Source: Lachnospiraceae bacterium UBA3282 (GTDB lineage: Bacteria > Bacillota > Clostridia > Lachnospirales > Lachnospiraceae). From it: a stretch of 13,516 nt of DNA. Shown one piece after another: positions 6,968 through 13,094 of the stretch. Each line of letters starts with the position of its first letter. Positions within the stretch are counted from its first letter, which is position 1. The stretch covers positions 1-13,516 of the forward strand of contig DETS01000028.1 in assembly GCA_002361735.1 (NCBI GenBank), written 5' to 3'. The notes beneath the pieces were generated by a model. It saw only the letters and a list, made by a program, of their open reading frames with translations. It was not told the DNA's origin and did no database searches. The position numbers and the translations under genes were made by a program.

Positions 6968-7474
6968 ATGGCGGAAATCAAGAAACCTGAAATCAGCAAG
7001 GCGGCAGATACAAAGACATCTACAGTGACGACACCCGTGGCAGCACCTGCAGCTAAGACAGAGCCCGCAGCAGTAAAGGCTGAGGTTAAGACAGAAACAA
7101 AGACAGAGGCGGCAAAGGCTCCTGCAGAGAAGAAGAAGCCCGGCAGAAAGCCCGGTTCCAAGACTGCGGCAAAGAAGCCCGGCAGAAAACCTGCGGCAGC
7201 TAAGAAGGAGACCGCTAAGACGACTACGGCAAAGAAGACCACTGAGGCAGCCGGCACGACCAGAAAGACAGCTGTGAAGGAGAGCCTGCATTTAGAGTTT
7301 GCGGGTAAGTCCTACACGACGGACGATCTGGTAAAGATCGCGAAGGATGTCTGGAAATATGACCTTAAGAAGAAGGTTAGTGATTTCAAGAGCGTGGAGC
7401 TTTATGTGAAGCCTGAGGAGAGCGTGGTTTACTACGTGATCAACGGCGATGTGGCAGGAAACTTCGGCATCTAA
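6968..7474 (+). CDS. Lys/Ala-rich protein with AT-hook-like tail and DUF6465-like C-terminus
   Basis: ATG 6968 follows AAGGAG (6955-6960) by 7 nt and gives 168 residues. Roughly residues 1-105 are low-complexity Lys, Ala, Thr, Pro and Glu, like a bacterial histone-H1 tail. They include two PGRKP motifs (KKPGRKPGSK and KKPGRKPAAAKK) resembling AT-hooks, so binding to DNA or another polyanion is plausible. The last 60 or so residues form a compact domain ending in YVKPEESVVYYVINGDVAGNFGI, which I recall as the DUF6465 pattern of Lachnospiraceae and relatives; its function is unknown. There is no signal peptide or membrane helix, so it is probably cytoplasmic. With its own strong promoter and a hairpin terminator it appears monocistronic and well expressed. 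The repetitive codons could also reflect a simple disordered linker without DNA binding. Confidence 0.85.
   Translation: MAEIKKPEISKAADTKTSTVTTPVAAPAAKTEPAAVKAEVKTETKTEAAKAPAEKKKPGRKPGSKTAAKKPGRKPAAAKKETAKTTTAKKTTEAAGTTRKTAVKESLHLEFAGKSYTTDDLVKIAKDVWKYDLKKKVSDFKSVELYVKPEESVVYYVINGDVAGNFGI
7133..7188 (+). repeat. Direct repeat encoding two KKPGRK modules
   Basis: The 17-nt sequence AAGAAGCCCGGCAGAAA occurs at 7133-7149 and again at 7172-7188, a spacing of 39 nt (13 codons). It encodes KKPGRK both times. The exact nucleotide match suggests recent duplication of a 13-residue unit inside the basic tail. Confidence 0.85.
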
Positions 7475-7500
7475 AAAATAAAAACGGATAGCGAATGTAG

Positions 7501-7552
7501 GCAGTCAATTCAGGGGATACTGGATTGACTGCTTTAAGTTTACTCTTTTTTT
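7501..7552 (+). terminator. Hairpin terminator after the DUF6465-like gene
   Basis: The 13-nt arms at 7501-7513 and 7520-7532 pair fully with one T-G wobble (outer nine pairs GCAGTCAAT with ATTGACTGC) around a GGGATA loop. A T-rich tract follows (7533-7552, ending in eight Ts). The T-run is interrupted next to the stem, so efficiency may be partial. It separates this gene from the heat-shock promoter, whose -35 box starts 12 nt later. Confidence 0.85.
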
Positions 7553-7564
7553 ATAAAAATAGAG

Positions 7565-7593
7565 TTGACAAAAAAATTTAGAAGTGATACCTT
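7565..7593 (+). promoter_or_regulatory. Promoter of the hrcA operon
   Basis: A perfect TTGACA lies at 7565-7570. The -10 box is weaker: TACCTT (7588-7593) with a 17-nt spacer, or GATACC two bases earlier. Transcription would start near 7600, placing the CIRCE operator in the first transcribed bases, the usual arrangement for vegetative-sigma heat-shock promoters in Firmicutes. Confidence 0.7.
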
Positions 7594-7607
7594 ACTACCA
7601 GAAGGTG

Positions 7608-7634
7608 TTAGCACTCTAATGAATCGAGTGCTAA
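7608..7634 (+). promoter_or_regulatory. CIRCE operator, binding site of HrcA
   Basis: TTAGCACTC (7608-7616), a 9-nt spacer and GAGTGCTAA (7626-7634) form a perfect consensus CIRCE inverted repeat. HrcA dimers bind it to repress the operon, and GroEL modulates HrcA activity, so the operon is predicted to be induced by misfolded protein. The 82-nt leader between it and hrcA holds only a short CGCGAA/TTCGCG inverted repeat (7655-7667). Confidence 0.98.
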
Positions 7635-7716
7635 CAATCAACCGGGATTCGCAGCGCGAAGTTCGCGGAGTTCATGCCGGATCTTGAGGGTATTTACTCC
7701 GACAGAGGGAGACGGG

Positions 7717-8742
7717 ATGCAGCTGGACGAAAGAAAATATATCATATTGCAGGCGATCATCCGAAATTATCTGGAGACAGGCGAGCCGGTCGGCAGCCGT
7801 ACCATCTCCAAGTACACCGATCTGAACCTGAGCTCGGCGACCATCCGCAACGAGATGGCGGATCTGGAGGAGCTGGGGTACATTTTGCAGCCCCATACCT
7901 CCGCGGGCAGGATTCCTTCCGACAAGGGATACCGCCTCTACGTGGATAAGATGATGGAGGAAAAAGAACGCGAGGTGGAGGAACGTAAGGAGCTTCTGCT
8001 GGAAAAAGAAGATAAGGTCGATCATCTTCTGAAGCAGGCGGCGAAACTTCTTGCCAACAATACGGAGTATGCCGCCATGGTATCGGCTCCGCAGTACCAC
8101 CGAAATAAGCTGAAATTCATCCAGCTCTCCAGAGTGGATGCACAGCATTTGCTGGCAGTCATCGTGGTGGAGGGCAATGTGATCAAGAACACGATGCTGA
8201 CGGTGGAGGAGGAGTTAAATGACGAGACGCTTCTTAAGCTGAATATCCTCCTAAACACCCACTTAAACGGATTGTCGATGGAGGAGATCAATCTGGGCAT
8301 GATCGCTGCGCTAAAACAGCAGGCGGGCATCCACAGCGAGATCGTGGCAGGTGTCATCGATGCGGTGGCTGAGGCGATCAAGGCGGATGAAGATTTGGAA
8401 ATCTACACCAGCGGCGCAAAGAACTTCTTCAAATATCCGGAGCTTGCAGATCATGAACGGGCGAGCGAGCTGATCACGACCTTCGAGGAGAAGCAGCTTT
8501 TAACGGAGCTTGTGCAGGATAATCTTTCAGATGATAATCATACAGACATTCAGGTTTACATCGGAAGTGAGACGCCGGTCGCCGGCATGAAAGACTGCAG
8601 TATCGTGACGGCAACCTATGAGCTGGACGAAGGCATGAAGGGGACGATTGGTATCATCGGTCCCAAGCGTATGGATTACGAAAAAGTTGTGAGTAATCTG
8701 AGGCTGTTAAAGAATCAGCTGGATGATCTGTATCGACGCTAG
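7717..8742 (+). CDS. hrcA: Heat-inducible transcription repressor HrcA
   Basis: Autoregulating repressor of class I heat-shock genes through CIRCE. ATG 7717 is 6 nt after GAGGGA (7705-7710), and the resulting start MQLDERKYIILQAIIRNYLE matches the family; a TTG at 7684 would add eleven unconserved residues. The 341 residues are of normal length. The N-terminal winged-helix domain (about 1-75) contains SSATIRNEMADLEELGY and the HTSAGRIPSDKGYRLYVD signature. The C-terminal GAF-like region includes the family's IYIGSE-type segment (here QVYIGSETP) and a GTIGIIGPKRMDY motif that is typically well conserved. It is the first gene of the dnaK operon and lies directly downstream of its own operator. 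The stop codon's last base is the first base of a large hairpin, so the 3' end of its message segment is strongly structured. Confidence 0.98.
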   Translation: MQLDERKYIILQAIIRNYLETGEPVGSRTISKYTDLNLSSATIRNEMADLEELGYILQPHTSAGRIPSDKGYRLYVDKMMEEKEREVEERKELLLEKEDKVDHLLKQAAKLLANNTEYAAMVSAPQYHRNKLKFIQLSRVDAQHLLAVIVVEGNVIKNTMLTVEEELNDETLLKLNILLNTHLNGLSMEEINLGMIAALKQQAGIHSEIVAGVIDAVAEAIKADEDLEIYTSGAKNFFKYPELADHERASELITTFEEKQLLTELVQDNLSDDNHTDIQVYIGSETPVAGMKDCSIVTATYELDEGMKGTIGIIGPKRMDYEKVVSNLRLLKNQLDDLYRR

Positions 8743-8808
8743 GGTGAAAAGTGCTTCTAAAGACGTCCCGCCATTGGACGGGACGCCAAGAAGCACTAAG
8801 TTTCACCC
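8742..8808 (+). other. Large three-part stem-loop in the hrcA-grpE spacer
   Basis: GGGTGAAA (8742-8749) pairs with TTTCACCC (8801-8808). AGTGCTTCT (8750-8758) pairs with AGAAGCACT (8789-8797), and CGTCCCG (8764-8770) with CGGGACG (8779-8785). That is 24 base pairs interrupted by a 3-nt bulge and a small internal loop. No T-run follows, so this is not a standard terminator. In Bacillus subtilis the dnaK operon message is cleaved between hrcA and grpE next to a stem-loop, which makes an mRNA processing or stability role plausible here. Confidence 0.85.
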
Positions 8809-8809
8809 G

Positions 8810-8837
8810 GGAGAATGCCTGAAATGCGGCATTCTCC
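8810..8837 (+). other. Second stem-loop in the hrcA-grpE spacer
   Basis: A perfect 10-bp stem, GGAGAATGCC (8810-8819) with GGCATTCTCC (8828-8837), encloses an 8-nt loop. It starts two bases after the larger stem-loop ends and is not followed by Ts. The pair together fills most of the spacer before the grpE ribosome site. Confidence 0.85.
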
Positions 8838-8901
8838 GTACTGATTTGAGTCACGGCGCAGAAGACTGAATGGGTTAATAAATGGATTGGAGATGAGTGC
8901 G

Positions 8902-9522
8902 ATGGCAGAAGAAAAGGACAGGGCAAACGAAGTGGAGGAGGAACTCGAGAAGGGAGCGCAGCGGGAAGCCGAGACAGCACAGGAAGAATCAGAGTCGGCC
9001 GCGGCGGAGACCGCGCAGGAGGGTCCCACGCCGAAAGAGACGAAAGAAGATAAAAAAGAAAAGAAAAAGAAAGACAAAAAGCAGGATGCTTTGAAAGAAA
9101 AAATCGAGGAATTGGAAGACCGTGTGAAGCGGCAGATGGCTGAGTTTGAGAATTTCCGCAAGCGGACGGAGAAAGAAAAGACAGCCATGTTTGAGACCGG
9201 CGCAAAGAGCGTGATCGAAAAGATTCTTCCCGTGGTGGATAATTTCGAGAGAGGGCTGGCAAGTATTCCCGAAGGAGAGCAGGAAGGCGCGGTCGCGCAG
9301 GGGATGCAGATGATTTATAAGCAGTTGATGACAGAGCTTGAAAATCTGGATGTCAAACCGATCCCGGCGGTCGGAGAGGAATTTAATCCCGAGTTTCACA
9401 ATGCGGTGATGCAGGTGGAGAGCGAGGAGTTTGAGAGCGGGGTCGTGGCGCAGGAGCTGCAAAAAGGGTACACCTACCGCGAGGGCGTTGTCAGACATAG
9501 TATGGTGGCTGTTGTTCAGTAG
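8902..9522 (+). CDS. grpE: Nucleotide exchange factor GrpE
   Basis: Co-chaperone that releases ADP from DnaK to reset the Hsp70 cycle. ATG 8902 is preferred because GGAG (8889-8892) sits 9 nt before it; ATG 8893 would touch that site. The product is 206 residues. Its first 60 or so residues are a polyampholyte: Glu/Ala-rich, then a Lys-rich block (KEKKKKDKK), probably disordered. The central part is the long coiled-coil helix (EELEDRVKRQMAEFENFRKRTEKEK), and the C-terminal beta domain carries the GrpE signature through EFNPEFHNAVMQV, ELQKGYTYREGVVRHSMVAV. It lies 159 nt after hrcA and 302 nt before dnaK. Those unusually long spacers for one operon both hold inverted repeats. Confidence 0.97.
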   Translation: MAEEKDRANEVEEELEKGAQREAETAQEESESAAAETAQEGPTPKETKEDKKEKKKKDKKQDALKEKIEELEDRVKRQMAEFENFRKRTEKEKTAMFETGAKSVIEKILPVVDNFERGLASIPEGEQEGAVAQGMQMIYKQLMTELENLDVKPIPAVGEEFNPEFHNAVMQVESEEFESGVVAQELQKGYTYREGVVRHSMVAVVQ

Positions 9523-9537
9523 GGGGTTGTTGAAGGA

Positions 9538-9682
9538 GTGCGGGCTGAGCGAAAATGATTTCTACGTCGCCGCGCTCTCGCTCCGCAAAATACGCAGCAG
9601 ATGCTAAACTCGTGAAATACCTCGTTAAGCACTGGCGTATTTTGAGGGGCTCCTTTAGAAATCATTTCCACTCAGCCCTCAC
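9538..9682 (+). repeat. Imperfect 145-bp palindromic element between grpE and dnaK
   Basis: The outer arms 9538-9564 and 9656-9682 are near-perfect inverted copies: GTG-GGGCTGAG and AAATGATTTCTA on the left match TAGAAATCATTT and CTCAGCCC-CAC on the right, with a few mismatches. The inner arms CAAAATACGC (9586-9595) and GCGTATTTTG (9635-9644) are perfect. Between outer and inner arms the two sides differ in length (21 versus 11 nt). The centre has a weak TGCT/AGCA stem. Flanking bases 9683-9790 are AT-rich with nothing recognised, so the 302-nt gap contains no gene I can support. The shape fits a dispersed non-autonomous palindromic element or a structured mRNA segment. Confidence 0.75.
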
Positions 9683-9790
9683 ACTGTGAAAGACGCAATG
9701 AATGAAACAGCAGCACGCATATAAAGCAGGACAACGGGCGGTAGGATTCAGTAATAGATAAAAAAGAAAAATAACTATTAAAAATATATG

Positions 9791-9806
9791 GAAGCGTGAG
9801 CGCTTC
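9791..9806 (+). other. Small hairpin just upstream of the dnaK ribosome-binding site
   Basis: GAAGCG (9791-9796) pairs with CGCTTC (9801-9806) around a TGAG loop. It ends 4 nt before the dnaK ribosome site (AAGGAG, 9811-9816) and follows an A-rich stretch. It may protect the processed 5' end or modulate initiation. It is short enough to be incidental. Confidence 0.5.
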
Positions 9807-9824
9807 AGAAAAGGAGTGAATATT

Positions 9825-11699
9825 ATGAGTAAAATTATCGGCATTGACTTGGGAACAACAAACAGCTGCGTGGCAGTTATGGAGGGCGGCAAGCCCACTG
9901 TCATCGCGAACACGGAGGGCGCAAGGACGACACCGTCTGTGGTTGCCTTCACGAAGAACGGGGAGCGTCTGGTAGGTGAGCCGGCAAAGCGTCAGGCAGT
10001 TACCAATGCGGACAATACCATCGCTTCCATCAAGAGGGATATGGGTACGGACAGAGGACGCACCATTGACGGCAAGAAGTATTCGCCGCAGCAGATTTCG
10101 GCGATGATTCTGCAAAAACTGAAAGCGGACGCGGAGAGCTATCTGGGCGAGAGCGTGACGGAGGCGGTTATCACCGTTCCCGCATACTTTAACGACTCTC
10201 AGAGACAGGCGACTAAGGATGCGGGTAAGATCGCGGGTCTTGATGTAAAGCGTATCATCAACGAGCCTACGGCAGCGGCGCTGGCATACGGCCTTGACAA
10301 TGAAAAAGAGCAGAAGATCATGGTTTACGACCTTGGCGGCGGTACCTTCGATGTGTCCATTATTGAGATCGGTGACGGCGTGATCGAAGTGCTTGCCACA
10401 AACGGCGATACGCATCTTGGCGGCGATGATTTTGACCAGAAGATCATCGACTGGATGCTTTCCGAGTTCAAGGCACAGGAAGGTGTCGATCTCTCCAATG
10501 ATAAGATGGCGCTCCAGAGATTAAAAGAGGCGGCTGAGAAGGCGAAGAAGGAGCTTTCCTCCGCAACCACCACGAACATCAATCTGCCCTTCATCACGGC
10601 GACGCAGGATGGCCCGAAACACTTTGACATGAATCTGACCAGAGCGAAGTTCGACGAGCTCACCAGCGATCTGGTAGAGAGAACAGCCGTGCCCGTACAG
10701 AATGCGATGAAGGATGCGGGTCTGACCAACGCGGATATCGGTCAGGTGCTTCTGGTTGGCGGTTCCACCCGTGTGCCTGCGGTGCAGGAAAAGGTAAAAC
10801 AGCTCACGGGCAAAGAGCCCAGCAAGTCCTTAAATCCCGACGAGTGCGTGGCGCTCGGCGCTTCCGTGCAGGGCGGTAAGCTTGCGGGCGATGCGGGCGC
10901 CGGTGAAATCCTTCTGCTGGATGTGACACCTCTGTCACTTTCCATCGAGACGGCGGGCGGCATTGCTACCAGATTGATCGAGAGAAATACGACCATCCCC
11001 ACCAAGCACAGCCAGGTGTTCTCCACCTACTCCGACAACCAGACGGCGGTGGATATCAACGTGCTGCAGGGTGAGAGACAGTTCGCGAAAGATAACAAGT
11101 CCCTCGGACAGTTCCGTTTGGACGGCATTCCGCCGGCAATGCGCGGCGTACCGCAGATCGAGGTAACCTTTGATATCGATGCCAACGGTATTGTTAATGT
11201 TTCCGCAAAAGATCTGGGCACAGGCAAGGAGCAGCATATCACCATCACCGCAGGTTCCAATATGTCCGATGACGAGATCGAAAAGGCGGTAAAGGAAGCG
11301 GCTGAGTATGAAGCGCAGGATAAGAAGCGCAAAGAGGCGGTCGATACCAGAAACGAGGCGGATTCCTTCGTGTTCCAGACCGAAAAGGCATTAAACGAAG
11401 TGGGCGACAAGATCGACGCTTCCGAGAAGGCCGGCGTGGAGGCTGATCTGCAGGCGGTGAAGGATATCCTGGAAAAGACCAAGGATCAGGAGCTTACCGA
11501 CAGTCAGGTGGATGAGCTCAAAGCAGCGAAAGAGAAACTGACAAATTCCGCACAGGCGCTCTTTACCAAGATGTATGAGAATATGCAGCAGGCGCAGGGC
11601 GGTCCCGATATGAGCAACATGGGCGGCGCGCAGGAGGCGGGTCCCACGGACAACGGCGGCGCGGATGATGTCGTGGACGGGGAGTTCCGCGAGGTATAA
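9825..11699 (+). CDS. dnaK: Molecular chaperone DnaK (Hsp70)
   Basis: ATP-driven chaperone that binds exposed hydrophobic peptides, working with DnaJ and GrpE encoded on either side. ATG 9825 follows AAGGAG (9811-9816) by 8 nt and gives MSKIIGIDLGTTNS; a GTG at 9816 overlaps the ribosome site. The 624 residues are typical of Firmicute DnaK. The nucleotide-binding domain shows the phosphate-1 loop GIDLGTTNS (6-14), the phosphate-2 motif DLGGGTFDVSI (169-179) and the adenosine motif VLLVGGSTRVPAV (308-320). The interdomain linker precedes DVTPLSL (from 366), then the substrate-binding beta domain and helical lid follow. The C-terminus ends in an acidic VVDGEFREV tail, with a Gly/Gln/Asp-rich flexible stretch before it. 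The gene shares the CIRCE-controlled transcript, and no separate CIRCE precedes it. Confidence 0.99.
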   Translation: MSKIIGIDLGTTNSCVAVMEGGKPTVIANTEGARTTPSVVAFTKNGERLVGEPAKRQAVTNADNTIASIKRDMGTDRGRTIDGKKYSPQQISAMILQKLKADAESYLGESVTEAVITVPAYFNDSQRQATKDAGKIAGLDVKRIINEPTAAALAYGLDNEKEQKIMVYDLGGGTFDVSIIEIGDGVIEVLATNGDTHLGGDDFDQKIIDWMLSEFKAQEGVDLSNDKMALQRLKEAAEKAKKELSSATTTNINLPFITATQDGPKHFDMNLTRAKFDELTSDLVERTAVPVQNAMKDAGLTNADIGQVLLVGGSTRVPAVQEKVKQLTGKEPSKSLNPDECVALGASVQGGKLAGDAGAGEILLLDVTPLSLSIETAGGIATRLIERNTTIPTKHSQVFSTYSDNQTAVDINVLQGERQFAKDNKSLGQFRLDGIPPAMRGVPQIEVTFDIDANGIVNVSAKDLGTGKEQHITITAGSNMSDDEIEKAVKEAAEYEAQDKKRKEAVDTRNEADSFVFQTEKALNEVGDKIDASEKAGVEADLQAVKDILEKTKDQELTDSQVDELKAAKEKLTNSAQALFTKMYENMQQAQGGPDMSNMGGAQEAGPTDNGGADDVVDGEFREV

Positions 11700-11732
11700 A
11701 GTATCGAAAGAATCCAGGGAAGGATGTAAGTC

Positions 11733-12914
11733 ATGGCAGAGCAGAAACGAGATTATTATGAGGTGCTCGGCGTAGAGAAAAGCGCTGACGATGCCGCCAT
11801 TAAAAAGGCATACAGGGTTCTGGCAAAGAAGTACCACCCCGACATGAATCCCGGAAATGCGGAGGCGGAGAAAAAATTTAAGGAAGCATCGGAAGCTTAT
11901 GCCGTTTTGAGTGATCCCGAAAAGAGAAGACAGTATGACCAGTATGGTCATGCTGCCTTCGACGGTGCGGGAGGCGCAGGCGGTTTTGGCGGCTTTGATT
12001 TCAACAGCGCGGATTTTGGCGATATCTTCGGCGATCTGTTTGGCGACCTGTTCGGCGGCAGCAGGCGTGGCGGAAGCAGAGGAAACGGGCCCATGAAAGG
12101 CGCGAATATCAGGACCAGCGTGCGCATTACCTTTGAGGAGGCAGTCTTTGGCGTGGAGAAGGAGATTGAGCTGACGTTGAAAGATGAGTGTACCGCCTGT
12201 CACGGCACCGGTGCAAAACCGGGAACCAGTCCCGAAACCTGCTCGAAGTGCGGCGGCAAAGGGCAGGTGGTATTCACTTCGCAGTCCTTCTTCGGTACGG
12301 TCAGAAACGTGCAGACCTGTCCCGACTGTCACGGCACGGGTAAGGTGATCAAAGACAAGTGTCCCGATTGCCGCGGTACGGGTTACATTGCCAATAAGAA
12401 AAAGATTCAGGTATCCATCCCTGCAGGCATCGATAACGGACAGTGCGTGCGCATTCGCGATAAGGGCGAGCCGGGATCGAACGGCGGGCCCAGAGGAGAC
12501 CTTTTGGTGGAAGTGGTGGTGGGAAGACACCCCATCTTCCAAAGACAGGATGAGAATATCTATTCCACGGTTCCCATGTCCTTTGCCATCGCGGCGCTGG
12601 GCGGCGATATCGTGATCGACACGGTGGACGGCAGGGTCATCTATGAGGTAAAAGCGGGAACCCAGACCGATACGAAAGTACGCTTGAAAGGAAAGGGCGT
12701 GCCTTCCCTGCGAAGCAAGGATGTGCGCGGCGACCATTACGTGACGCTGGTGGTACAGGTGCCGGATAAACTCTCTCATGAAGCCAAGGAGCTTTTGAAG
12801 CAGTTTGATGAGAGTACGGACGACAGCCTGAATGCGGCAAAGAATATAACCTCCGACCAGAATGATGGCACAAATGGCGGCGGTGGAAAAAAGAAGAGAA
12901 AATTTAAAATATGA
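11733..12914 (+). CDS. dnaJ: Chaperone protein DnaJ (Hsp40), type I
   Basis: J-domain co-chaperone that stimulates DnaK ATP hydrolysis and delivers clients. ATG 11733 follows AAGGA (11720-11724) by 8 nt, 33 nt after dnaK. The 393 residues contain all type I parts: the J domain with the invariant His35-Pro36-Asp37, a Gly/Phe-rich linker (about 75-120), and four intact zinc-binding repeats between residues 153 and 217 (CTACHGTG, CSKCGGKG, CPDCHGTG, CPDCRGTG). Two beta-sandwich substrate domains follow. The C-terminus is Gly/Lys-rich and ends in GGGKKKRKFKI. It is the last gene of the operon. A strong terminator begins 24 nt after its stop, so prmA and rsmE, which follow dnaJ in some Firmicutes, are absent here. 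Confidence 0.99.
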   Translation: MAEQKRDYYEVLGVEKSADDAAIKKAYRVLAKKYHPDMNPGNAEAEKKFKEASEAYAVLSDPEKRRQYDQYGHAAFDGAGGAGGFGGFDFNSADFGDIFGDLFGDLFGGSRRGGSRGNGPMKGANIRTSVRITFEEAVFGVEKEIELTLKDECTACHGTGAKPGTSPETCSKCGGKGQVVFTSQSFFGTVRNVQTCPDCHGTGKVIKDKCPDCRGTGYIANKKKIQVSIPAGIDNGQCVRIRDKGEPGSNGGPRGDLLVEVVVGRHPIFQRQDENIYSTVPMSFAIAALGGDIVIDTVDGRVIYEVKAGTQTDTKVRLKGKGVPSLRSKDVRGDHYVTLVVQVPDKLSHEAKELLKQFDESTDDSLNAAKNITSDQNDGTNGGGGKKKRKFKI

Positions 12915-12938
12915 TGCCCAAAAGGGCGATGAAAGAGC

Positions 12939-12984
12939 ATGCAGAAAAGCCGGGAGAGATTCTCTTGGCTTTTCTTGCATTTTT
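12939..12984 (+). terminator. Rho-independent terminator of the dnaK operon
   Basis: ATGCA plus GAAAAGCC (12939-12951) pairs with GGCTTTTC and TTGCAT (12967-12980) with a single bulged base. An inner AGAG/CTCT stem caps the loop, and TTTTT follows at 12980-12984. It is the strongest terminator in the window and closes hrcA-grpE-dnaK-dnaJ. Confidence 0.92.
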
Positions 12985-13094
12985 ATGGTAGTATAAAATA
13001 GGTGCTAAAGCAGACGCTAACTTTGAAAACAGATTGGAATGGAAAGACTGTGAAAAGGAATGCGCGGGCATAATGCGCCGGCATGGAGGTAAAC

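Noticed and set aside
7674..7949. A 91-codon frame overlapping the hrcA start in another frame
   Set aside because: It has no ribosome site, no conserved motif, and runs through the highly conserved HrcA DNA-binding domain in a different frame.
9786..9806. Resemblance to a catabolite-response (cre) site upstream of dnaK (TGGAAGCGTGAGC)
   Set aside because: It fails the consensus at the central A/T position and at the closing base. The symmetric part is better explained by the small hairpin, and dnaK is not a usual CcpA target.
12916..12927. Short GCCC-AAAA-GGGC hairpin right after dnaJ
   Set aside because: It has only four pairs and no T-run. The large hairpin at 12939-12984 is the real terminator.
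11391..12980. A 529-codon open frame on the minus strand opposite the dnaK 3' end and dnaJ
   Set aside because: It mirrors the codon bias of the two chaperone genes, covers the operon terminator, and its translation shows no domain. Long antisense frames opposite dnaK are a known artefact.
13000..13009. Half CIRCE-like sequence (GGTGCTAA) upstream of the lipoprotein gene
   Set aside because: Only one half-site is present and no TTAGCACTC partner lies 9 nt away, so HrcA binding is not supported.
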